From Volvariella volvacea V23 (taxonomy: Eukaryota > Basidiomycota > Agaricomycetes > Agaricales > Pluteaceae): a stretch of DNA of 64,000 nucleotides. The translations under genes and the position numbers were made by a program. Positions 24,071 to 34,637 of this stretch are shown here, in pieces. Location of the stretch: assembly GCA_000349905.1 (NCBI GenBank), contig KB722742.1, positions 441,097 to 505,096 on the forward strand, read 5' to 3'. The notes beneath the pieces were generated by a model. That model searched no databases. It saw only the letters and a list, made by a program, of their open reading frames with translations, and was not told where the DNA came from. The first letter of the stretch is position 1. Each line of letters opens with the position of its first letter.

Positions 24071-25633
24071 TTAGGCAAAGATGGCCAAGCGGGGGTCAAT
24101 TTCAGCCGGGTCATTCAACTATTCGACGGTCATGATTGTGCACCCAACATGTGCTCATAATCACTTACCCTGAGGTTAATATTAAGAGAGCTTATGGCCT
24201 TTAACTCGGATTCTTCAAGATTAAAGTCGTCACTCTTCAGGTTTTCAGTCAGGCGCTCCAACGAGTTGCTCTTTGGAATGACGGCAATGCCGCGTTGAGT
24301 TGCCCAACGAAGAAGGACCTGCGCAGGTGCTGCGAAAGAGTGAGTTGCGGTTGAGAAAACAGGCAAAGTGTACTCACTCTTCTCATACTTCTGGGCAGCG
24401 GATACCACTGCGTTTTGCGTGAATAAGCTTTGCACACCCTTATCCGCGCTGAGTTCGATGTATCCCTACACGCCCGCAGTCAGTCGGCTGTGCCTGCGCG
24501 AGAGATACTGACATACCTGAGGCCCAAAGGACGAGTAAGCGGTTATTGCAATCCCTAGAGTCTTAGCGAAGCTGACGAGGGCGTCCTGGGTCAAATAGGG
24601 GTGGAGTTCGACCTGAAGCACCTGGGGTTCAATCCGGGCGTAGCGTAACACATCCAAAATGATTGAACCGTTGCAGTTGCTTTTCAGGTCTTGTAAGCAC
24701 ACTTTTCAGACTACATCAAGACAAGGAATACCTCAAGCCAATGTTGCGAGCTTGACCAGCATCAACCAACTCTTCCATTGCCTCCCAGGTCTCACGCAAG
24801 GGGGTATTCTCTGAGCAAAGATCAGCATGCCGCCTGGCTTCAGGTACTGCCTGTGCTCACGAAGGTACACTTTGCCGTCATCACCATACCATTCGGGAGG
24901 ATAACGGTGGCTAGGGTCAACGTATTTCAGGGAAATAGGGAAGTGGATCAAGAACAGATCGAAGTAGTCAATTCCCCAAAGTTCGAGCTGCTTTTTTGTA
25001 ATGGATTTGACCTATAAAGCGTTGTCAGTATTGGAAGAATCACAAGGAAAGGCCACTGACGTGCTCTCGTGCGTGGAAGGTGTTCCAGAGCTACAGAAAT
25101 TTTAGATGAAAACTTCCGGATGCATTGATGTGTCTTACTTTGGAAGTGATGACTGGGGATGATGTAGATTAGTTCTGCGAAATTGTGATCAGGGATTGTA
25201 CTGACATAGATCTTCTCGCTTGACCAATCCATCTTGAATGGCCCGGCGAACACCCTCGCCAGCCTCCTTCTCGTTTCCATAGTCGCCGGCACCGTCAAAC
25301 AGTCTGTACCCAGCTTTGATGGCGTTGTAGACAGTCTAGAGTGTGTCAGCGCAAGGAGGTATGCGGTCGAATAAACAACACCGACATCAGCACAAGTAGA
25401 CTTGGTGACCTAGGATCCGATATCAGATAAATATCCTCAAAAGTGACCTAGGCTGCATTACCTTCCACAGGCCAAAGCTGAGGGTTCGGGAAGTTACAGC
25501 GATGATCAACCAGATAAGATAAATAACATACCCAACAAGTGGCATCTAGATGTTAGAACGTGAGCTCCAACCGGCGACCAGCTCAGTGCAGGCTCACCTT
25601 TTGTCCGGTGTGCTTCAAAACAACAGAGGCCAT
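24071..25633 (-). CDS. Aldo-keto reductase, xylose-reductase-like
   Basis: NADPH-dependent reductase of aldoses to polyols. It starts [12 protein letters not shown] at 25633 and is split by seven or more introns. Reassembled motifs: [17 protein letters not shown] (catalytic Asp and Tyr), KREDLYVST (Lys), [13 protein letters not shown] (His), [34 protein letters not shown] (NADPH site) and the hallmark end [17 protein letters not shown]. The last exon is found only by splicing across an intron with donor AGG/GTAAGT. The IPKSN and NDPAEID motifs are typical of fungal D-xylose reductase. It is divergent from the ketopantoate reductase across about 190 bp. Substrate choice among aldoses is not certain. 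Confidence 0.82.
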
Positions 25634-25825
25634 AGCTTTCGACTTGGTAGTGAGTGTCAGAGACGAAAGAGAGATAATTTGACTGGAGCAACATCCCCAG
25701 GTTTTGTTGGTTGTGGATGGTAGGTGCCGACGCTTCACCGAGGATGGATCGACAGTTTTGCCGTGAGATCGATATCCGGCAAAGAGCGTGCTCAAGCAGC
25801 TTAGTCAGCTTGGCCAAAATCTGCC

Positions 25826-27064
25826 ATGGGAGTCGTCCTTGCGGCAATGCATTTTCATGTCCTGGGGCTAGGTGCAGTTGGCTCCCTTGTCGCTCACCAC
25901 CTCCGTCGTGCTTTGCCCCCTGCCCACACCGTCACCCTCATACACAAAACCCCAAGCCAAGCGCAGGTGGCGCTTTCCCGTGGATCAAGGATACTCGTTG
26001 AAAACGATGGCGTCCTGACCTCTGCATCCGGCTTTCGATCCGAGGTTTTTGAAGCATCAAGTCCACATTCAGCTGTCGGCTCTTCCGATTCCCAAACGAA
26101 GGCTAATGGCCACAAACCCGATACGATACATTCCCTATTCGTCACTACCAAAGCCCATCAGACCGTTCCTGCCATTAACAGGCTCCTCCCGCGCATTTCA
26201 GAGAACAGCACTATAGTTCTGCTGCAGAATGGGATGGGCATTTACGAAGAGCTTATGCACCGCGTATTCCGTAATCCTTCACGCCGCCCACACTTCATCC
26301 TAGCATCTAATACCCACGGCGCCTTTTTGAAGGGTTTCTATCACGTTTGCCATGCAGGAATTGGTGGTATCAATTTTGGGATAGTGCCCGACCCTAATGG
26401 ACGAGACTATGAAGCGGGACTTCACGACGAAACATTACCCGAACACGACAGAGCCCCTCGTCTGACAGACATTATCCCTCACGGTGAGGACCCCGCGAAT
26501 TCCCGGTATACAAGCCTTCGAAATACGGTCGCCGCTTTGCTGGTTATGGAGCCGCTTAGTGTCTCTTGGAACTCAATAGCTCAGGTTGAGTTGGCTATGC
26601 GTCGCAAGCTTGTGGTCAATTCAGTTATCAACCCCCTCACTGCTCTTATGGGTTGCAGGAATGGTGACATCTTTGGAACTCCCTGGGCCGAGCGCATCAT
26701 GAGAAGGGTCTGTCAAGAGGCCTCTGATGTGTTTGCTGCTCAGATGAGGGCTGAGACACAATCCTGGCTCGCTTCCCTTCCCCAAGAACAACTGGAGGGA
26801 GGCAAAATTGGAGTTGGTCACTTACCCCCGGGATTGACGCGGACGAGTCTCGAGGAAGAAGTGCAGCGGGTTGCGGCGTTGACAAAGGGCAATATTTCGT
26901 CGATGCTTTCAGACGTGAGGAGAGGTAGGAAGACGGAAATCGAATTTCTCAATGGCTATTTGCTCCGACTGGGTACTACTTACCGTGTCGAGATGCCAGC
27001 AACGGCTACGCTTTATAACCTTGTCAACATGCGGAGTGCCATTCCTCTGGATCAGGTGCTCTAA
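25826..27064 (+). CDS. PAN5: 2-dehydropantoate 2-reductase (ketopantoate reductase)
   Basis: Reduces ketopantoate to pantoate with NADPH in pantothenate and CoA synthesis. Single exon, 412 residues from 25826 or 405 from the next ATG at 25847, which begins MHFHVLGLGAVGSLVAHHL. GLGAVGS is the Rossmann nucleotide-binding loop. TTKAHQT and LLQNGMGIYEEL follow as in PanE, and the C-terminal domain contains RKLVVNSVINPLTAL (catalytic lysine and conserved Asn region) and GRKTEIEFLNGYLLRLG. Length and motif order fit ApbA/PanE. Because the Rossmann fold normally begins within a few residues of the N-terminus, either start is possible. Lack of introns is unusual in this window. Confidence 0.87.
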   Translation: MGVVLAAMHFHVLGLGAVGSLVAHHLRRALPPAHTVTLIHKTPSQAQVALSRGSRILVENDGVLTSASGFRSEVFEASSPHSAVGSSDSQTKANGHKPDTIHSLFVTTKAHQTVPAINRLLPRISENSTIVLLQNGMGIYEELMHRVFRNPSRRPHFILASNTHGAFLKGFYHVCHAGIGGINFGIVPDPNGRDYEAGLHDETLPEHDRAPRLTDIIPHGEDPANSRYTSLRNTVAALLVMEPLSVSWNSIAQVELAMRRKLVVNSVINPLTALMGCRNGDIFGTPWAERIMRRVCQEASDVFAAQMRAETQSWLASLPQEQLEGGKIGVGHLPPGLTRTSLEEEVQRVAALTKGNISSMLSDVRRGRKTEIEFLNGYLLRLGTTYRVEMPATATLYNLVNMRSAIPLDQVL

Positions 27065-27527
27065 CGTCATCGCATTTCCTTCAACCCTCCTCTCGAGTCC
27101 GTTTTGTACATGTCGATTATAGTAAGGCTTTGTCCCAGGACGGTCGATGTATTGCTGCAATCAAGCGATGACGTTTTTTGCGCCTGTCTTACTCAAAATT
27201 TCCAAATTGATACAGGCCGAGGCCAAGGCACCATCATCTTCGTACCTGACAGGTTGACAGCAATGCTTGCGTTAAAGGATCATCTGACGAACGCCGGAAA
27301 ACACAATGCTCTGGACTACCCGCGAAAGCCTGTTAAAACACTAGATTAATAGAAGATAGAAGATAGAAATGGGTAACTAATTGGTCGTTAGTGGTTCTGG
27401 ACATAGTATGATCCTACAAGTCCGCTGGGTTACTAGCTCAACAAATACAATGTCCAACTATTTTAGAGTATGAGTATACTCATTTTATACCGAGATGAAG
27501 TCCGGGTATCAAGAAAGATCCAGGTTT
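27065..27527. other. Convergent 3' region with short AGAAGAT repeat
   Basis: About 460 bp between two convergent genes. A small direct repeat (AGAAGAT twice, then AGAAA) lies near 27350-27368, probably in a 3' untranslated region. Nothing else supported. Confidence 0.5.
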
Positions 27528-29309
27528 TCAATGATCATCTGCGCCTGGTTTTCCCCATTTCACGTTGCGGTATGAGCCACCGCTCCAGGCTTGTACTCGT
27601 CTTCGTGCAATCATAGACATCGTCGAACGGTCAGTACCCACAAAGCCCACGCCCGAGGCCTGGATAGTTACATCAATGAGAACTGGATACCATTCGCCAT
27701 AGAGCTCTGCTGTCCGGGTATGGTTGATGGCATACCAACCCTGCTCTGACACTTCCTGCCACCAACTGGCATCCTTTTCATCGCTTGTCATTATGACGTG
27801 TTCCACCCGGATGCCTCGTTGCTCAAAAAGCTCGTCCTGGACTTCTCGGACGCGTCTGGCAATTACAGAAATCGGCGCGAAGCAGTCCGATAGTTCCACT
27901 TCCTTGCAGAAGACCTTAAAGTCCGCGTGTCGAGCATGTATTGCGATCCACTATAAATTGACCTCATCAGAAGCCAAGAAATGACAGCAGAAGCATGCTG
28001 GGATGACGTACAGGTGGCAATGGAGCGTCTCCTGGTGTTCCAAATGCTCTTCTCACATAGGTCTCCGCTAGCTGCTGGAGAGCTGGAGTGAAGTGCATGT
28101 GTTGCGCAACGAATCTCCAAGCTGGACTATAGTCAAACTCAAATTCAAATGGCTGTAATGCATGCATCAAGAGGGGTACCTTTATAACAACGGTACAAAC
28201 ATACCTGATGGGCAGAAACGTAGTAAAGATAGTCGTAGCAGAGAAGTTGTTCGTCGGGGGGTAGGGATACATGATGCTGAGGTGACTCTCGAGGTGGGAC
28301 CAGACTCGAGGCGCGTGTTTCGGGAAATGACAATGCGGCGAGTGCCCAGAAAGAACTGTGTAGATCGTGTTGAAACTGAGGCAGGAGCTTAACCCATGTA
28401 GGGGCTGTTGTGTACGAGATGTCTGATGAAATGAATTGCATGAGAAAACCCAAGAGCACCTGGTATCAATTTACTTACCCAATTTGAGGTGTCCTGGAAC
28501 TGGACTGCGTCGGGGGTGATGCTCCCGGCTTTGAACGGCCTCCCAGACGTTCCAGCAGCCAATGTCATCAACTTGGTTGCTTGCGGAGTCTTTGACATCG
28601 CGCCACTCCAGAACGGGTTTTCCAAGGGCTTTACTGAGCCGGGGAACATCGAAAACTTCGCCGAAGGGGATGGGGGGCACATGACTGCCAATATGTGATG
28701 GCGTAAACATTGGCATGATGGGTATACGGTCTGTGATCAATGCTAGATAAATAAGATTTGCCTAGAGATAGTTTGAGCAGTCGTTTATGAAATGTCTAAG
28801 CTGAAATCTCACATATGTCATAACGTCGTTAGCTAGAATGATTGTTGTTAGAACCTTTGATTGGCTGTTGTGAAAGAAACTCACTCCATCCGGCAGCCAC
28901 CCAGGATGTGATATATTGCAGGTCAGGCCTTAGGTTATCTGAGGACAAGTCACGAGGACACTCGAGGGAGATGATGGCAAGACGGACCACGGAAATGGGC
29001 AGTAGGGGGACCGCGCAACCAGAACTTTGGTGCAAATGGGTCCTCTTGGGTGACGTTAAATGATGCGCCATTCGATATATCAGTGTCGTCTTGTTGCAGG
29101 GATGCAGGCTCCTCTGCCACGATCACAAACTGAGGTGGGCCACGCAAAGAAAAGAGGGCTAATGCGGCGAGGGAGGCCAGGGCCAGAGAGGAGCAAACGG
29201 CGAGAAGATGACGCCGACGAAAGGGCGCTGACCTTGCTGGGGGATGAAAATCGGGCTTCGGGGAGGGATTGGAGAGGAGAGTCTCGAGGGAGGAGGCGGG
29301 GGAGGGCAT
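27528..29309 (-). CDS. O-fucosyltransferase-like type II membrane protein
   Basis: Probable Golgi or ER glycosyltransferase of the GDP-fucose O-fucosyltransferase superfamily. The ATG at 29309 gives a proline-rich cytosolic tail, then a basic FRRRHLLAVCSSLALASLAALALFSL membrane anchor (residues about 30-55). Luminal exons give LRPDLQYITSWVAAGW, ITDRIPIMPMFTPSHIG, PFGEVFDVPRLSKALGKPVLEW, WIAIHARHADFK and a C-terminal block GVGFVGTDRSTMSMIARRR, matching the conserved GT65/GT68-like peptide with the donor-site S/T-x-R. At least five introns of 50-70 nt. It shares a 169-bp divergent promoter with a GDP-fucose transporter, which supports fucose as donor. The acceptor is unknown. Confidence 0.75.
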
Positions 29310-29478
29310 GGGAAGTGGTAAGTATACTATTGTACGATATTCCAGAAATAAGTATGTCCGGATGGGCCCCCCTATAGCCGATCTCAGATCAATCTACAGA
29401 TCCACGCACCCCTTCATCTTTACATCCTTCAAAAGCATCCGTCTGCTTTCCTTCCCCCTTTCCTCACCATCCTCAACC
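29310..29478. promoter_or_regulatory. Shared divergent promoter of the fucosylation gene pair
   Basis: 169 bp separate the two start codons. AT-rich stretches (AAGTATACTATTGTACG and ATAAGTATG) lie toward the transferase side and pyrimidine-rich sequence precedes the transporter ATG. No named element is recognised. Confidence 0.45.
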
Positions 29479-30857
29479 ATGCTCATCCTCGATGCTGCGA
29501 CCCTCAAGGTCGCCGCCGTTGTCGCGTTTTACATGTGCTCGGCTTTGGTTGTATGTCGTCACCTTTCGTTCCGGACCTCGCTGACATCAACACCCGACCC
29601 CTTTAGATGGTCTTTGTGTGGGTTTACTCTCTCCATACATCACAACATTTCATTCAATTCTGTCCGGTCATGTAGGAACAAGGCAGTCCTCAACAATGCC
29701 CCGGACTTGCCTCTGACCTTCTTGATGGCCCAATTGCTGATAGCAGTGGTTCTACTTCATATATCCGCTGCACTTTCACACCGCATCGAAATACCAAAAT
29801 TTGATATTCAGGTTGCAAAGAAGTTGATCCCCGTCATCTCGGTCAATATCATAGGCCTGGTCTTTAATACCCTCTGTTTGCGCGGTGTAGAGGCATCCTT
29901 CTTTCAGGTGGGCTGCCCAATTCTCGGCATTGCCTTCTTTCATAATCTATCTTCATTAGATTGCACGCGGCCTGGTCCTTCCGTTAACGATCCTTGTCTC
30001 GTCAGTGCACACCCGAACTTCACCCTCTTTAAAAGTCATTCTCGCAGCCATTATCGTAACGGCCGGATTTCTTTTCGGCATTGCTCCCTCGTCTGACCTT
30101 CCTATATCGTCGCGACCCTCTCTGCTCTCTCTCTTTTATGGATTACTTTCCTCTCTATTCATCGCGTTCCACGCGGTCCTTATCAAGAGCTCTCTTCCTT
30201 ACTGCAACAATTCCACTATTCAGCTTGCTTGGTGGACCAATGCAGGATCAGCAGTCATCCTACTCCCCGCTCTGCTGTACAATGGAGAACCCACAACCCT
30301 ATCACAAAAATTGTACATTGAAGTTTGGGATGCCCGTGTCTTCCTTTGGGGTAGTATAGTGACAGGCTTCTTTGGCTTCCTCCTCTGTGTCGCCGGGCTA
30401 CTTAGTATCAAGGTTACCAGCCCCATCACACACATGTTCTCAAGTGTGAGTTGGACCCCCTCAATTTATCTTACTTTAACTTACTTTACTTTTCCCAGGC
30501 TGCACGCTCTGTTCTTCAGACTCTGTTGGGGGTCTGGTTGTTTGGTGACGTTCTGACAGTGTAAGTGTTGCGATCCTAACTAATTGATTCGCCTCACTAG
30601 AGTTTGTAGAAACCGAGTGGCCTCTATTGCTATTATCCTGCTAGGAACCATGTGAGTTGTGCATGAGGCTTTACCGGAACTGATGCTCAAGCCCCGCCAG
30701 GTATTATACGTGGATAAAATCCGTTGAAACAGCCTCAAGACCATCTCATCGCTCGCCTGACATCGAGTCAAGAGGGGAGGCACAACTAAAGCATGAAGCG
30801 GACTACATGAGCCTACAAGACAAATCAGAGATGAGCGACTCGGAACGCAAGTCATGA
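29479..30857 (+). CDS. GDP-fucose transporter-like nucleotide-sugar transporter (SLC35C1 type)
   Basis: Golgi antiporter of the drug/metabolite transporter superfamily. Exon 1 starts MLILDAATLKVAAVVAFYMC. Later exons give NKAVLNNAPDLPLTFLMAQLL, then LVFNTLCLRGVEASFFQ and a spliced IARGLVLPLTILVSS, followed by SLFIAFHAVLIKSSLP, LAWWTNAGSAVILLPALL, FLLCVAGLLSIKVTSPITHMFSS and AARSVLQTLLGVWLFGD. About ten membrane helices are expected. The SPITHMFSS and LLGVWLFGD region corresponds to TSPLTHNVSGTAKAC in animal GDP-fucose transporters. It ends in a charged cytosolic tail. The neighbouring O-fucosyltransferase-like gene agrees with GDP-fucose, though GDP-mannose or other sugars cannot be excluded. 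Confidence 0.8.
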
Positions 30858-31781
30858 GATGGACTTTTTTCGTACATGTCGACTATTACTTTGAACTTTT
30901 AAAAACACGGACATTACGGACGCTCCATTATTTCTGTGAACGGTAGAATCACTCCCTTGATCGGCTTTGTTATCTCTCAAGAGGAGTTTGCTTTTTTGGA
31001 TGGCTGGCGGGCAAGTAAGAGCTTCTCGTTATTCTGCATCTAGACCTTAATTCGATGTGCTGTGATCCGACAGCCAATTCGTATCTTCTCCTTGGGCTTA
31101 GTATGATTTTCCCTTAGGTTCGTGGCACTCCGTGGCCTTGTTCCACGGGCAACCTTGACCGGACGTCGGACTCGTAAAGGTGGGATCAATCGGATATAAA
31201 TAAATCATTTCCATTCGCCCTTGATTCTACTACGATCCTTACAAGAAGTCCCAACCACAGTGAAGGCCCGCTCTTTCCCTTGAGCGTTGGAGATATACAT
31301 TGCATGCCTTTATTACCTTGAGCTGCGATGAGATTTATTTGTGGATACTTTTCTAAACTTGAAGGTTTAAGTTATAATGGGGCTGTACCTGATCGCCTAC
31401 ACCCGTTCCTCGTCCGAAACTTCAAGCTCATACGGGAATTCTTGTCCCACAGACATCTCCACCCGTATTGGCAGGTGGTATGTTGAGGGCTCCAACCCAT
31501 GACAGGTTGACATTCAGATTCATGGGAAGTTCGGGAGCGTTGTGTTGCTGTTCTACACACCTCAGGTTAAACACCTTGCCCCAACTATTTTTACTGGAAC
31601 TGTAAAGTGGTGCAATGCGACTTTGCGGACGGATTTACAGCGCCTCGTTCCTTTCAAATCAGACCCCTGAAGGCCCCTGAGCGCTTATGTTGTTTGCTTC
31701 CGATGAGGTACAGCCCTTGTAGCTCACTATTTATAGTTGCAGGCCCCTCGGTATTAACTCCTCTTTTTTTTATGAACGACC
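30858..31781. other. Intergenic region with a possible decayed coding fragment
   Basis: About 920 bp between the transporter and the acyltransferase. Apart from the minus-strand fragment at 31398-31634 described separately, I see no gene, RNA or repeat. Confidence 0.5.
31398..31634 (-). pseudogene. Possible frameshifted gene relic
   Basis: On the minus strand a frame open for 69 codons but lacking a start (31634 to a TGA at 31428) reads NSWGKVFNLRC and LPMNLNVNLSWVGALN. A second frame then reads EPSTYHLPIRVEM and EFPYELEVSDEERV to a TAG at 31398. Changing frame near TGGGTTGGAGCC would give one smooth protein-like stretch. No intron fits the junction. It may be a remnant of a gene or simply chance. 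The family is not recognised. Confidence 0.25.
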
Positions 31782-33625
31782 ATGGCCACAACGGTAGATA
31801 ACAGCCAAGAGCAGATTGGTAAATATGCTCAGAGATTTGAACGACAGCTTGGGGATACGGAAGCTTCGTATTTCTTGCCCTCCCGAGCAGATGGCGTCAA
31901 CGATATGTAAGCCCCTAGAGCAGTTGCATGGTCAAGGTTGAGTAATATATCCTGCCAGGTATCTGCATCTCGGATTTCGTGCACCACCGTATCGGGTGCA
32001 ACGAGAAGTTGTCAATACAGTATGGGCAATTATGAGGATCCGCCATCCATTGCTCGCTTCGTCCGTCGAACTGCACAGTTACGAGGACATACGATTCGTG
32101 TGAGGGCTACATCTGTCCCAATAATTTCCTTTGCATATCTGACTGTCCCATAGGTACATGATACCCCCATCGTCCCAGGAGGCGTTACAAGATGCAAGTA
32201 ACAGCTTGGACTACCGCACAGGAACAAAGGAAGGTCAGATCAAGGGTTCATTGACGCTCTATTTGTCCTCAGGATTGTTATAGAGTTAATCGATTCCTAT
32301 CTCAACGGTCCTCGAACATTGTCAAGCACCAAGTTATCGTATCTTGTAATTTCTTCTCCCGGTTCAGTCGATGGTCAAACAATGCAAGAATACGACATGC
32401 TTATATGCACCACCCATTATTTAGGGGATGGGATAGCTCTCCACACATTTGCCCACGACTTCTTCCATTTACTTGGAGATAGATCCCAGGGAGACCTAGT
32501 GGATATCCTTCAATCCGAATGGACCACCAGATGCAGTGACCCTGATGTGAGCCATGCCGCGACCATATACAATACTTACGGCTGATGAACCCCGTCCTTT
32601 AGGTGGAGAACGTTATCCCAGCCCCCCTTGAAGACCGTCTACCTAATTTGCCGCATAATAGCATCCAACGTGCAGCTGCAAGAATTGATTTCCAGCTCAC
32701 ACAAGAACGGTTAATAGTAAGATACTACACTGCTAAAAATGCATCTGCGCTCATATCGGTGACACCATAGGGTGGGCATTCATTTCCCAAACGAGGGGGT
32801 CAGCCTCGCCATACTATAGTCCCCACGATTTCCATCGACGAGTCTCGCACACAAAAAATTCTGAAGAAATGCAAGGAAAAGGGGGTATCCATTTCTAGTG
32901 CATTATTCGCGATTTGCAATATTGCATGGGGTAGAACCAGTCGACAGAATTGGGAACTGCCCATGTAAGTTAAGTTGCCTCTTCATCACAAGTGCTCACT
33001 CACAACGAAATCCAGGATGATGTACTCTGCTTTGAATTTACGTCCCAATTTAGTGTTCCATAAGTCACATCACGACTCCTACTGGTTCATTGCAATCGGG
33101 TACTTCAATGTCGTCCTACCGACTTTCCTACCAAAGGACTCAGACCGAGGGAACGTCGAATCCATGTTTTGGCTTCGTGCCCACTCGGCCAAGAAACAAA
33201 GCACAGTAGCTGCGAAGAGCAAGCTCCTGTCTGGGAGATGTCGGGAGATGGCGAGAGAACGAGCCGAAAGGGCGCGTATATGGGCAAAGGAAGATGATGA
33301 AAAAGCTGCTGGAACGCGGAAAGCACCAGATTCAGTCCCTGCTAAACCAAAAGCCCCTGCTCGACCCCCTTCCAATGCTCTGATCGGACTCTCATTACTA
33401 GGCAATCTGGATGCCATTTACAAGCACGCGTCGTTTCCCGAAATCCAGCTTCATACGCTAACGACGGGTTCACGTCAACGCCCAGGCGGAATGTTATTAT
33501 TTAGCTATACGTTCGTCGGTAAATTGTGGGTCAGTCTGGGCTACGATGAAAATGGTTTCGAAAAGGGGGTGGTCGATACATATTGGCATAACATTCTCTC
33601 CGGCATTGAAGAATTTCTGGGTTAA
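31782..33625 (+). CDS. Condensation-fold acyltransferase (HxxxD family)
   Basis: Predicted acyl-CoA-dependent transferase of the chloramphenicol acetyltransferase-like fold, related to BAHD and alcohol acyltransferases. The ATG at 31782 starts MATTVDNSQEQIGKYAQRFE. Spliced exons give AIMRIRHPLLASS, then the catalytic THYLGDGIALHTFAHDFF (HYLGD, the HxxxD motif). Then follow ISIDESRTQKILKKCKEKGVSISSALFAICNIAW, the second-domain crossover helix, and YFNVVLP. Near the C-terminus VGKLWVSLGYDENGFEK replaces the DFGWG region of plant BAHD enzymes. Between these lies an inserted charged linker (RERAERARIWAKEDDEKAAG and a PAKPKAPARPP run). Six or more introns. Cytosolic by lack of targeting signals. 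Substrate unknown. Confidence 0.72.
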
Positions 33626-33713
33626 ATATATATATGCTGCGCTGTGTGCGGTGCATTATTTGGAATAGTATTACAAAATGTACATGGGTCGTTGCATGTC
33701 AAATAGCAAGACT

Positions 33714-34002
33714 CTAAGCAGTGACTGAGATCTCGTTTGGCCGTGCCAAAGTATGTTTACTTTCTCTGTGGTAATCTGGATTGACGATAAGGTACTCTGC
33801 AAGTTCTCTGTCACTATCATGCAACAAAGCGGCATAGAATAGGACTCACCCATTTGCATGGTGATTATAGAGGAAGTACACAAGGAATGACTCGTATGCA
33901 CCCCAGATAGCAAGGGTCTTGAAAAGAAGTCAAGAAAACTACCCACGTGGAGGATATGCCAACGATACTCACTTTACGACGAGCAAGAAAAGTGTTGTAC
34001 AT
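33714..34002 (-). CDS. Small spliced single-pass membrane protein, about 63 residues
   Basis: Three short exons on the minus strand. The ATG at 34002 gives MYNTFLARRK, then a GTGAGT intron. The second exon encodes TLAIWGAYESFLVYFLYNHHANG, a likely membrane helix. After a second GTGAGT intron the third reads ELAEYLIVNPDYHRESKHTL and ends NEISVTA before a TAG at 33716-33714. Choosing the donor after AAATGG keeps frame and ends at that TAG. A basic N-terminus and one hydrophobic helix resemble small mitochondrial inner-membrane subunits, but I do not recognise the family. A TATAAAAGG box lies about 115 bp upstream. Clean donors and smooth protein sequence support a real gene; no homologue is claimed. 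Confidence 0.55.
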
Positions 34003-34637
34003 GGTCCTTGGTGCTGCCTAGGGCGCAAGCTGATAAGGTGACTTGAAGTAAGGGACCGAGTTGTTATGAAAGCAGGTGATGAATACTGCGGAATATGAGC
34101 GAGGCCAATGGCCTTTTATACCAGGCCTGCCTCCATGTCATGCCAGATTGCAGGCGGATTACGGAGCAGCAGGGGTTAGAGGACTGGAGCGGCCTAGGTA
34201 TATCGACCATAAACAGGGCAGGGAGATACCTTCGCCCGCCGTTCACGTACCCACCACAAAGGTCTAGAGCTCTCGAAGATCATTAAGCGGAGGCATAGCA
34301 GGAAATGATGTGCATGCTGGGCCCATGGGCTACGGGGCTCTACGGCGTTGACACTGTCCAGAGCCACGGGTTACTCCGAAATAGGTCGAGGATCTTTCGT
34401 ATTTGGGAAGTGCGATGTACAACGCGTGGAATGACCGTCGTGGTCGACGATCCCCTAACATCGGAAAATACCGGTGTGGGAGACATGCACAGCAGACCTC
34501 GACCCATCTGGAAGGCTCTGGTCGAGCAACTCCAAACAAACCAGTCAAGACAGCGCGAAAATATCCAGTCAAGCACTTGGAATATTATGCAACCGTGAAC
34601 CCCACAAAATGTGATAAATTATGAAATATGAATGGCG
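34003..34637. other. Intergenic region upstream of the small membrane protein gene
   Basis: About 635 bp. It contains the TATA box of the small gene and the 3' region of the TBC gene. Open frames on both strands overlap each other and show no motif. Confidence 0.5.
34112..34121 (-). promoter_or_regulatory. TATA box upstream of the small membrane protein gene
   Basis: The minus strand reads CCTGGTATAAAAGGCC, a strong TATA match, about 110-120 bp before the ATG at 34002. It supports transcription of the short gene. Confidence 0.5.

Noticed and set aside
34305..34624. Overlapping open frames on both strands near 34.3-34.6 kb
   Set aside because: Neither has motifs, introns or a neighbour relation; they overlap each other and look like chance frames.
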